Positions 1 to 8,800 of a DNA stretch of 35,439 nt are shown here, piece by piece; the stretch's first letter is position 1; the number at the start of each line of letters is the position of its first letter. The translations under genes and the position numbers were made by a program. Below the pieces are notes generated by a model, which was not told where the DNA came from, did no database searches, and saw only the letters and a list, made by a program, of their open reading frames with translations. The DNA is from JBMYQA01 sp049600855. Its GTDB lineage: Bacteria; Bacteroidota; Bacteroidia; Cytophagales; Flammeovirgaceae. The stretch is taken from assembly GCA_049600855.1 (NCBI GenBank), contig JBMYQA010000026.1, forward strand, positions 1-35,439, written 5' to 3'.

Positions 1-164
1 GGCCTAATGCCATTTATGCAAGCTCCGAATTACAAAAACAAGATTTAGAAAACCTGAAAGAACAGTATGAGCAATACGATGAGTTTCAAATAATTGCACA
101 AAACGGAAGTGGCTTTCCCGAAGAACTATTAGAAGGGTTTCTTCAGAACATTGAACAAGTATGA
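1..164 (+). CDS. 3' end of an unidentified gene upstream of the STAND ATPase
   Basis: An open frame enters from the left edge (first full codon at position 3) and ends at TGA 162-164, giving 53 C-terminal residues. The piece is helical and acidic (it contains QKQDLENLKEQYEQYDEF) and matches no family I recognise. It lies 74 bp upstream of the STAND ATPase on the same strand, so the two may be co-transcribed. Genes beside STAND NTPases often encode effectors such as caspase-like, CHAT or TIR proteins, but nothing here identifies one. The same frame stays open for 23 more codons after the TGA, to a TAG at 234-236 two bases before the next ATG, so the TGA could be a nonsense mutation of a Trp codon. 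A run that long is not rare by chance. Confidence 0.6.
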   Translation, partial: PNAIYASSELQKQDLENLKEQYEQYDEFQIIAQNGSGFPEELLEGFLQNIEQV

Positions 165-238
165 GACGGCATTAACGCAAATCCAGATCAACTGTTTTTT
201 TATTTACAGCACGTGTATCAGCTGGCAACGCTATAGAG

Positions 239-3200
239 ATGACGCAAAACCATATTAACATATTGCCCAGTCCCTTTCCAGGATTAAGGCCTTTTAGTAC
301 CGAAGAAACGCATTTGTTTTTTGGTAGGGAGGGTCAAATAGACGAAGTGTTGGAAAAAATGGGAGCCCATAACTTTGTGGCAATATTAGGAACGTCTGGA
401 AGTGGTAAGTCCTCTTTTATGTTTTGTGGCCTAATCCCTAGCTTACATGGAGGGTTTATGACGCAGGCTGGTTCTAATTGGCAAGTTACGGTCATGCGTC
501 CTGGTTTTTCGCCAATCAATAACTTAGCAGAGGCCATTGCACGGGTAAATATGGCCGATGATGCAAATGAAAGTGACTTCTTCATCGCCAAAAGCGTAAA
601 TCAGGCGGTACTGCAAAGCAGTTCTTTGGGATTAGTAGAATTAATTAATCAAAATAAAAAAGATAACGATACCAATTACCTCATCTTAGTTGACCAGTTT
701 GAAGAGATTTTCAGGTTCCAAGACACTAAAAATGAGGATCATGCCAATGAAATCCTAGCTTTTGTAAAGTTGTTGACAAGAGCAGTTGAGCAAACCGAAT
801 TACCCATTTATGTGGTGATGACGATGCGTTCAGATTTTATTGGAGATTGTGCCAAGTTTCCTCAATTCACCAAAATGATTAATGATAGTCATTACCTCAT
901 TCCGCAGATGACGCGTGAGCAAAAGCGAATGGCTATTCTAGGGCCGGTAGCAGTAGGAGGAGGAAAAATGACTTCTCGGTTGGTGCAACAATTATTAAAC
1001 GATTTAGGGGATAATCCTGATCAGCTGCCCATTATGCAACATGCCTTGATGCGTACTTGGGATTTTTGGGGACGGCAACATTCCAAAGGCGAGCCAATTG
1101 ACATCTACCATTATGAAGCCATTGGTGGCATGGAAGAGGCGCTTTCGCAACATGCAAATGAGGCTTATGAGGAATTAAATCAGGAACAGCAAAAGTTGTG
1201 TGAACGCGTATTTAAGTGTTTGACTCAAAAAGGGGAAGATGGCAGAGGTATTCGGCGACCAACTAAGCTGAAAGACATTTGTGCCATTACCGAAGCTGAA
1301 CCTGAAGAAGTCATGTTGGTTATTGACTGCTTCAGAAAACAAGGCAGAACCTTATTAACGCCACCCATCTATGTAGAGATAGAAGATGATACCGTGGTGG
1401 ATATTTCCCATGAAAGCTTGATGCGGATATGGGGTACCTTGAGAGAGTGGGTTCAAGATGAATCGGATTCTGTGAAGATGTACCTGCGACTGTGTGAAGC
1501 TGCTGCCATGTTTCAAGAAGGAAAGAGTGGTTTATGGCGACCGCCTGACTTACAGGTGGCAATGGCGTGGAAAGAAAAACAACAACCCAATGAAGCTTGG
1601 GCTGTGCGCCATGACCCTTCGTATGAACGAGCTGCTGTATTTTTAAAAACGAGTGAAGAACAATACAACGCTGAACAACGAGCAAAGCTTCGTGCACAAA
1701 AAGCTCGATTGAGAAGAACGCGAATTATTGCAGTGACACTCGCTTTGGCGACCATTATTTCCATTACCTTTTTAGTTTATGCGCAGATTCAAACCATTCA
1801 GGCTGAGAAAAACCTAGAGAATGCGAAAATTCAAGAAGAAAAGGCAAAGAAAAATGCCGCAGAAGCAGAAAAACAGACTGCATTAGCAGAAGAGCAATCG
1901 AAACTTGCCAAAGAACAAGAACAAATTGCCTTAAATAAGACCGCTGAAGCCTTAGAGAGTGAAAAGCGGGCTAAAGCCAGTGAAAAACGGGCAATAGACG
2001 CACTCGCAAAAGCTGAAGAAGCCGCCCGAGAAGCGCAAAAGCAAAAAGAAAAAGCCGAACTAAATGCTACAAGAGCCGAAGATGCACTGGCGTTGTCTGA
2101 AAAAAATGAAAAGTTAGCAGAGGAAGCTAAGATTCGGGCTGAAAAAGGAGAAGAAGCCGCTCAAAAACTGCGATTTAAAGCATTGGCGCAAACGATGGCC
2201 GTAAAATCATTACAGTTGAGGGATACAGCACAAAAAGCGATTGTAGCTAAACAAGCTTTTGAGTTTAATAAAGAATACAATAGTGATGAGCTGAATTCAG
2301 ATGTTTATGCCGGGTTGTATGATGCGCAAAAGCTCTTGGAAGGCGAAGGTTTTAATTCGTTGCGTTTAGGAGAAGATGAGGGAGAAACTTCGATGAATGG
2401 AGGGAATGGGAATGCTGTACAAGCCATCTATTTTGACAAAGATAATAACATCTACACAACGGGGAGTGATGGCATTATTAAAAAGTGGGACTTAGCTCAA
2501 AAAATGGCTATGAGTTTATTCACGGAACAAAATATCAATCGAGATTTAAAAATTAGTGATGACGGAAAGTATGCCATTGTAGCGACTACGGGAAATCAGA
2601 TTAAGCGTTATGATTTAGATAATCCCAACTCAGGAAGTGAGGAGTTATATGTACATGCAGGAGGCGTTTGGGAAGTGGAGTTTACACCTGATAAAAGTTT
2701 TGTGCTGAGTATTGGTGAAGATGGTAAATTGCGTAAAGGAAATATTGCAGGAGGTGGCAGTCGAGTATTTGCATTACCCTCATCAAGACTAATGTCGATT
2801 GAGGTGGATCATATTAAAAATACCTTGTTTGGAGTAACTGAAAATGGTAAAATCTTGTATTGGAATTTGGCGGAAGGAACTTCAGAAGAACTATTATTTG
2901 AAGAGAGAAATGAACAAGGGAAATCTATAGCGTTAAGTCCTGATGGCCAATACATTGCCGTTGGTTTTGAGTCGGGAAAAGTAGTGGTATGGGATTTCCA
3001 AAACGATAAAATTGTACAAGCATTAACTGGTCATACGGCAGCCATTAAGTCATTGAACTTTAGCCCTGATGGAAAGTATTTGGTAACGGGAAGTTTTGAT
3101 CATACCGCTCAACTTTGGGATTTAAAATCATTGAATGCCCCCATGGTAATTTTTGATGATCACACTTCTTGGGTTTGGTCTACCGCTTTTACACCCGATA

Positions 3201-3358
3201 GTAGCATGCTGTTAGTGGGTTGCTCAAATGGAGAAATTAAATATTATCCATTAAATATGGTGGTGATTGCCAATCAAATTGAGAATAAAGTAAATAGAAA
3301 GCTGACCAAGCAAGAATGGGAACAATTTGTAGGGAAGGACATTGAATATCCATATTAA
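239..3358 (+). CDS. Transmembrane STAND-family NTPase (nSTAND1-like) with coiled coil and C-terminal WD40 propeller
   Basis: A 1039-aa signalling NTPase. The N-terminal part is a P-loop domain of the novel-STAND type: FPGLRPF near residues 13-19, FFGRE at 27-31, Walker A GTSGSGKSS at 51-59, Walker B LILVDQFEE at 148-156, and a sensor-like TMRSDFIGD at 195-203. Winged-helix-like sequence follows to about residue 480. A very basic stretch (RAQKARLRRTR) leads into one hydrophobic segment at about 496-517, then an Ala/Glu/Lys-rich coiled coil to about 660, then WD40 repeats from about 725 (IIKKWDL, ILYWNL, VVVWDF, AQLWDL). The tail NRKLTKQEWEQFVG resembles the LTxxEW ending seen after propellers in many bacterial STAND proteins. 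By the positive-inside rule the ATPase is cytoplasmic and the propeller periplasmic. The ATG sits two bases after an in-frame TAG of the upstream frame. Only 6 bp separate its stop from the first possible start of the next gene. Family assignment is firm; the ligand and output are unknown. Confidence 0.9.
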   Translation: MTQNHINILPSPFPGLRPFSTEETHLFFGREGQIDEVLEKMGAHNFVAILGTSGSGKSSFMFCGLIPSLHGGFMTQAGSNWQVTVMRPGFSPINNLAEAIARVNMADDANESDFFIAKSVNQAVLQSSSLGLVELINQNKKDNDTNYLILVDQFEEIFRFQDTKNEDHANEILAFVKLLTRAVEQTELPIYVVMTMRSDFIGDCAKFPQFTKMINDSHYLIPQMTREQKRMAILGPVAVGGGKMTSRLVQQLLNDLGDNPDQLPIMQHALMRTWDFWGRQHSKGEPIDIYHYEAIGGMEEALSQHANEAYEELNQEQQKLCERVFKCLTQKGEDGRGIRRPTKLKDICAITEAEPEEVMLVIDCFRKQGRTLLTPPIYVEIEDDTVVDISHESLMRIWGTLREWVQDESDSVKMYLRLCEAAAMFQEGKSGLWRPPDLQVAMAWKEKQQPNEAWAVRHDPSYERAAVFLKTSEEQYNAEQRAKLRAQKARLRRTRIIAVTLALATIISITFLVYAQIQTIQAEKNLENAKIQEEKAKKNAAEAEKQTALAEEQSKLAKEQEQIALNKTAEALESEKRAKASEKRAIDALAKAEEAAREAQKQKEKAELNATRAEDALALSEKNEKLAEEAKIRAEKGEEAAQKLRFKALAQTMAVKSLQLRDTAQKAIVAKQAFEFNKEYNSDELNSDVYAGLYDAQKLLEGEGFNSLRLGEDEGETSMNGGNGNAVQAIYFDKDNNIYTTGSDGIIKKWDLAQKMAMSLFTEQNINRDLKISDDGKYAIVATTGNQIKRYDLDNPNSGSEELYVHAGGVWEVEFTPDKSFVLSIGEDGKLRKGNIAGGGSRVFALPSSRLMSIEVDHIKNTLFGVTENGKILYWNLAEGTSEELLFEERNEQGKSIALSPDGQYIAVGFESGKVVVWDFQNDKIVQALTGHTAAIKSLNFSPDGKYLVTGSFDHTAQLWDLKSLNAPMVIFDDHTSWVWSTAFTPDSSMLLVGCSNGEIKYYPLNMVVIANQIENKVNRKLTKQEWEQFVGKDIEYPY

Positions 3359-3409
3359 AGAGGTGTGGTGAATAACCTCAATTTAAGCACTCTTCAGCAC
3401 ATTAAATAT

Positions 3410-4498
3410 ATGAGAGCAATTTATCTGCTTATAGTTATTAGTTGTACTTTATTTTTCCCAAGCTTATTACAAGCTCAAATTGATTGTGTACAACGATTTA
3501 CCGAAGCTCAAAAAGCTTATGAAGCAGGAAAACTGAGTGAGGTAGAAGGAATTTTGAAAGATTGCATGCGTATGTTTACTCCTGAAGAGCGCGTAAAAGC
3601 CTATCGGTTAATTACGCTTGCTCATATTTTTTCAGATAAATTAGATGAAGCTGATGAGAGCTACGCCAAGTTACTCGGTTCTGATCCAGATTATGCACCT
3701 AGCCAAAGTGATCCATTAGAATTACAATATCTACATAAGAGCTTTAAAACTTGGCCAACCGCATCTTTTGGTTTAGCAGGAGGACCAAATTTAACCACTC
3801 CCAATATTACACAATACCATAGTGTAGATAATTCAGATTTACCTGATGGTGTATACTCGAATCAAGTGTCTTTTCAAATAGGAGTGGTTGGAGAATATTA
3901 TTTTGGAAATAACTACAGTATTTCTCCCCAAGTATTTTTGACCACCAATCGGTTAAATTTTGAAGATAACCTCTTTGACTTTAGCACCCTTACGTATCAA
4001 GAAACACAACAGTGGCTTGAAGTCCCCATTGTATTTAAACGCTATTTTAACTGGAGAAAAGCCAATGTTAGGCCCTTTATTAGTGTTGGAGCCTCTGCAA
4101 GTTTTTTACAGAAATCGGAGGCAGCTGTGGTAAGAAATGTAACGGACGGAAGAGATGCTACGGGACCAGATGTGAACACAGAAAGCTTGAGAAACAATCG
4201 AAATTATAGTGCAATCGCTTCGATAGGAATTAAAAAGCATTTTAGACACATTCATGCCTTTTTTACCTTGAGCTATCGAAGAGATTTTTTAAGTCAAGTC
4301 AATCAAGATAAACGGTATAATATCCCAGAGCTCGTATATCGATATGGTTACATTGATAACGATTATAATACCTCATATATCGTAGCCTCATTCGGAATAA
4401 GCTACGCATTGTATAACCACAAAAGAAAAGTACCAAGAATTCCCGATACGGAAAGAAAGGTAAAGGATTCATTCGCTAAAAAGAAAAAAAATAAATGA
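3410..4498 (+). CDS. Outer-membrane beta-barrel protein (OMP_b-brl_2-like) with N-terminal TPR-like domain
   Basis: I place the start at ATG 3410 because it opens directly into a signal peptide (MRAIYLLIVISC, cleavage near LLQA/Q). An in-frame GTG at 3365 would add 15 residues in front of the signal peptide and is less likely. The mature protein begins with about 90 residues of TPR-like helices (RFTEAQKAYEAGKLSEVEGI and a second pair to about DPDYAP). A porin-type barrel follows, beginning FGLAGGPNLTTPNI and containing alternating aromatic strands such as GVVGEYYFGNNYSISPQVF. The C-terminus is Lys-rich (AKKKKNK), unlike the aromatic last residue of classical barrels. The gene follows the STAND ATPase closely and is probably in its operon. 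The TPR portion would face the periplasm, where the ATPase's propeller is predicted to lie. This is a family-level call; the partner role is inference. Confidence 0.8.
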   Translation: MRAIYLLIVISCTLFFPSLLQAQIDCVQRFTEAQKAYEAGKLSEVEGILKDCMRMFTPEERVKAYRLITLAHIFSDKLDEADESYAKLLGSDPDYAPSQSDPLELQYLHKSFKTWPTASFGLAGGPNLTTPNITQYHSVDNSDLPDGVYSNQVSFQIGVVGEYYFGNNYSISPQVFLTTNRLNFEDNLFDFSTLTYQETQQWLEVPIVFKRYFNWRKANVRPFISVGASASFLQKSEAAVVRNVTDGRDATGPDVNTESLRNNRNYSAIASIGIKKHFRHIHAFFTLSYRRDFLSQVNQDKRYNIPELVYRYGYIDNDYNTSYIVASFGISYALYNHKRKVPRIPDTERKVKDSFAKKKKNK

Positions 4499-4637
4499 GG
4501 TTGATCGCAAACTACTGTACTCAGCAGTACCGTATTGAGCATTGGAGTAGGGGACTGAACGCTTTTTAGTAAGAGACAAAACAGGTGAACATCAATTCAT
4601 CAATTTATATTCATCAAATTAATACATTTTATAGTCC

Positions 4638-5840
4638 ATGAATATCCATCGGATACTAATTATCATTCTTTGTATAGGAGCTTTAATCAGTTGCGATGAT
4701 GAAAGTTCTGATTTTGGTTTAGCACATACCTTTGTGAAGTTTTATGGAGATGTGAATACAAATTCAGGAATTAAAGCTTTACCAACCGCAGATGGGGGAT
4801 ACATTGTATTGGGAGAAACAATTTTTGGTGATACTGCCACGTCTGCCCATTTGTTTAAAACGAATCAATTTGGAAATGAGGAATGGTCTCTAGTGATTGA
4901 TGAAGATAATCTCAATTCGGCTAAAGATATGCTGATTGACGATGACGGTAGCTATTTAATACTAGTAGATGGCTTTGAATTAACCGCTGGAAATCAGCGA
5001 AACTTTGACATCAAGTTAGTGCGAGTTTCTCCAACAGGAACAGTAGTTGGTACGGAAATATTTGATAGTGATGGTTTGGGGACTTACGAAGAAAAGGGAA
5101 ATGGAATTACCAAAGCAGCAGATGGAGGTTATTTCATTATCGGATCTACCAATAATACTGCTGGTGGTGATTTAGATATGTACGTACTTCGGTTAGATGA
5201 TGCTTTGAATGTGTTATGGGATAAGGTGTATGGAAATGTCAACGGGTTAGAAGATATTGGAACAAATCTCCTTGAAGATGCTACTGGTAATCTGATTTGG
5301 TTAGGAACTGAACAGGTGAATGCAACGAATACACGAGTGCGAATGGTGAAAACCAACTCATTGGGAAATATTTTATGGGATTTTAATTATCCTGTAGTTG
5401 AAAATAACACGATTGTAAATGGGAAAAGTGCTTCAGGAGGGTTGATCAGTTTGAATAATGGATATGTATTCACGGGAAGTCATTCATCAAGAGGGGTAAT
5501 TTTGGCAAAAGTGGATGGCGATGGAGCGCAACAATGGTTCCGGCAGTTTAGCCAAAATATGGGAGCAGAAGGGCGAGCTTTGGCTTTAGGAACAGATAAT
5601 ACGCTGCTAATAGCAGGAAAAACTTCTGGAACAGAAGCCTCGAATATGATGCTTCTCAAAACAGATATTCAAGGTTTATTTATATGGTCTAATACGTTTG
5701 GTTCAACAGGAATTAATGCCGCTAATTCGGTAGCAGCTACACCTGATGGTGGGATTATCATTGCAGGAGATGGAGCCTTTGATGCCAACCAAATGATGAA
5801 TCTCATCAAAACTACTCAAGATGGAATAACCTCAGAATAA
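4638..5840 (+). CDS. Lipoprotein with seven propeller-like repeats
   Basis: A 400-aa lipoprotein. Residues 1-19 form a type II signal ending in the lipobox ALISC (Cys19), followed by DDESSD. Acidic residues just after the Cys resemble lipoprotein export signals that carry Bacteroidota lipoproteins to the cell surface, so surface exposure is plausible. The rest is about seven repeats of roughly 50 residues with the pattern DGGYIxxG ... hydrophobic strand ... K(T/V)xxxGxxxWxxxxG, for example ADGGYIVLGE, ADGGYFIIGS and PDGGIIIAGD. Seven such units are what a seven-bladed beta-propeller would give. A 139-bp gap separates it from the barrel gene and a 43-bp gap from the giant adhesin, all in one direction. 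No catalytic motif is visible and I do not recognise a named family. It could be a cell-surface partner of the adhesin. Confidence 0.75.
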   Translation: MNIHRILIIILCIGALISCDDESSDFGLAHTFVKFYGDVNTNSGIKALPTADGGYIVLGETIFGDTATSAHLFKTNQFGNEEWSLVIDEDNLNSAKDMLIDDDGSYLILVDGFELTAGNQRNFDIKLVRVSPTGTVVGTEIFDSDGLGTYEEKGNGITKAADGGYFIIGSTNNTAGGDLDMYVLRLDDALNVLWDKVYGNVNGLEDIGTNLLEDATGNLIWLGTEQVNATNTRVRMVKTNSLGNILWDFNYPVVENNTIVNGKSASGGLISLNNGYVFTGSHSSRGVILAKVDGDGAQQWFRQFSQNMGAEGRALALGTDNTLLIAGKTSGTEASNMMLLKTDIQGLFIWSNTFGSTGINAANSVAATPDGGIIIAGDGAFDANQMMNLIKTTQDGITSE

Positions 5841-5883
5841 TACTTTAACAACCAGCTAGTCAGTTCATTACATTACATGAAAT

Positions 5884-8800
5884 ATGGGAAAGAAATACAA
5901 CATTACGCAAAAACTCAGTCTGATCGTTTTACTAAATTTTATCCTTTTCGTTTCTTATGGTGCTCCCAAAAAGGTGTTTAGGGTGGCGCCTACCATTTCA
6001 AGCTTTCCGGGAAATGCTTGTGTTGGAGAAACGATCACGATTACAGGAAATCATTTTACAGGAACCATTGATGTCACTATAAATGGAGCTACTGCGGCAT
6101 TTGTTGTTCAAGATAATATGACGATTGATGCTACGGTACCTAGCGGGGCTTCATCTGTTGGTACCATTAGCATTCAAAATGGAACAGGAACTACTACTTC
6201 TTCGAGTTCCTTTATTGCCGTTGCTTTACCTACAGGCACCCCTACTATTACCACACCTGATGGTACCGAGTTTTGTGCAGGTGGAAGTGTAGAAATCACC
6301 GCAAATGGAACTTTAGGTAGCAATGAAGTTTATCAGTGGTATGAAGATGGCATAGAAATGACGGGAGAAAATGAGAGTACATTATCAGTAACAACCGCTG
6401 CCGATTACACCCTAACCATTAAAAATGCAGTTACTGGATGCCAAACGGCTGAATCAGGCGCAGTGATGATCATTGAAAATGCACTTCCTGCTGGTACACC
6501 CTCTATTACCACAGCCGCAGGTACCGAGTTTTGCGAAGGAGATACCTTAGAGATTACCGCCAATGGAACCTTAGGCACAAACGAAGAATACCAATGGTTG
6601 CAAGATGAGGTAGAAATGGCAGGAGAAACCAACAGCACATTAGAAGTAATAGCAGGAGGAGATTATACGTTGATTATTCGAAATACCATAACGGGGTGTG
6701 AAACCGCTCCTTCAGCCATTGAAACCATTATAGAAAATCCTCTACCAGATCAACCTACAATTACAGCCATTGGAGCCACCACGTTTTGTGATGGAGATGA
6801 AGTGACCTTAGTAGCACCCGCAGGTTTTTCGACCTACAATTGGTTTTTAGATGGCATAGCAGGTGGTACAAATGCGCAATCCCAAACAGTTCCCACAGCA
6901 GGAGATTATACGCTTATTGTTGAAGATGCAGATGGTTGTGCAAGTCCCGTTTCTGCTGCGGTTACCGTCACGGTAAATTCCAATCCAGTAATTGATCCAG
7001 GAACGCCTCCAACCATTTGTGAAGGGCAAAGTGTCAACTTGAATGCCAGCGCAACAGGAGGAGACGGTTCGTACCTATACGCTTGGACACCAACAGATAG
7101 TTTGAGTGATCCAACGATTCGGAACCCTGTAGCTTACCCTTCTTTTACCACAAACTATACCGTTACCGTTACCGATGGCAATGGTTGTAGCGATGAGGAT
7201 AATTTATTGATAACCGTAAATGATACGCCAGTCATTAACTTAGTGAGTACAGATGCGGATCATGTTATTTGTGAAGAAGATGAAATTACCTTTACCGCAA
7301 CAGGACCATCAGGAACTGTATTTGAGTTTTTCATCAACAATATTTCTCAAGGCGCACCCAGCACAACAACTACGCTGACAACTACCACACTTCCTGTTGG
7401 AGATAACGACATTCGTGTGACAGGAACATTCAATGGTTGTTCCATTACCACTCAAGACATCACAGTCACGGTAGATGCGCTCACTGCCGTTAGTATTGAT
7501 CATCCTACGCAATCTACTTATACTACCGAACAAGATACCGTTGAATTAGTGGGTAGTCCAACGGGTGGTGTATTTTCGGGGCCAGCTGTAGCAGGGGATG
7601 TGTTTTATGCTGAAAACTTAGGCATAGGGGGGCCATATACGATAACGTATACTTACACAAATACAGCTGGTTGTGTATCTGTGGCAACACATGATATCAA
7701 TATTACAGATACAAGAGCTATTCTTTTAGATGAAACGTATTGCGCAGATGCTGCTGATGTTACTTTAACGATTACTGATGTTCCTAATGCTCCTTCGTTA
7801 GGAATATCTCCTTCAACACACCTCTTACTGGCTGTCCGAAATATTACCGCAGGCGAAGCTTCTCCGATGCTTACGCCTTATACTTTCTCACCAAGTAGTT
7901 TGACTGCGGGATCTTACATTGTTGAAGCCATCTACAGAGAAATAGGAACCTTCCGAATCATTAGGTTTGAAGAAAAGGTTGTCGTTGATTCAGTTCCTTC
8001 CATTAGTATCGATGGACTAGATGCCGCTTATTGTTATGACAATGTAACCATTAACTTCGAAGCAAGCACGAATACAGGGACATTTGCTTGGACAGGCGTT
8101 TCCACAGGAGCGTCCAATTTTGATCCAACCTTAGACTTGAACATTAGTGGTGATCCGAATCAAGATACGGTGCATACGGTAATGCTTACCTATACGGATG
8201 GAAACAATTGTTCGAATACAGCATCCCAAGTCGTAACCATTAATGCATTACCCGATGCTACGTTTACAGGATTAGACGCAGATTACTGTTTTAGCGATGC
8301 CGCTGAATTACTGACTAGCCTGCAAAGTGGAGGAACATTTACTGGTGCAGGTATTACGGATAATGGAGATGGTACAGCTAGTTTCGACCCTCGAACAGCT
8401 TTTTTGACAGAAGAACCTGATTCAACAAGCGCATTAACCGTTTCCTTTGATATTGTTTATTCATACACCAATACAAATCTGTGTAGTGATTCTACCATGC
8501 AAACCGTAGATGTCAATGAGTTACCTGATGTTGGAATTACAAGAGCAGGGCCGGGGCCATTTCGCCAAGAGTTTTGCTTTGATGCATCTCCAATGGCATT
8601 AGAAGGAATGCCTACTCCTGGAGCAGGAGAAACAGGGGTATTAGCTGGAAATGGGGTAATAGATTTAGGAACTGGCTTTGGTGGGTTCGATCCAAGCGTT
8701 GCTGCAGTGGCCGCTGGAGCAACTTCTCCGACCGACATGAATACCTTTCATACCATTACCTATACGTTCACGGATGTAAATGGCTGTATAAATACTGCAA

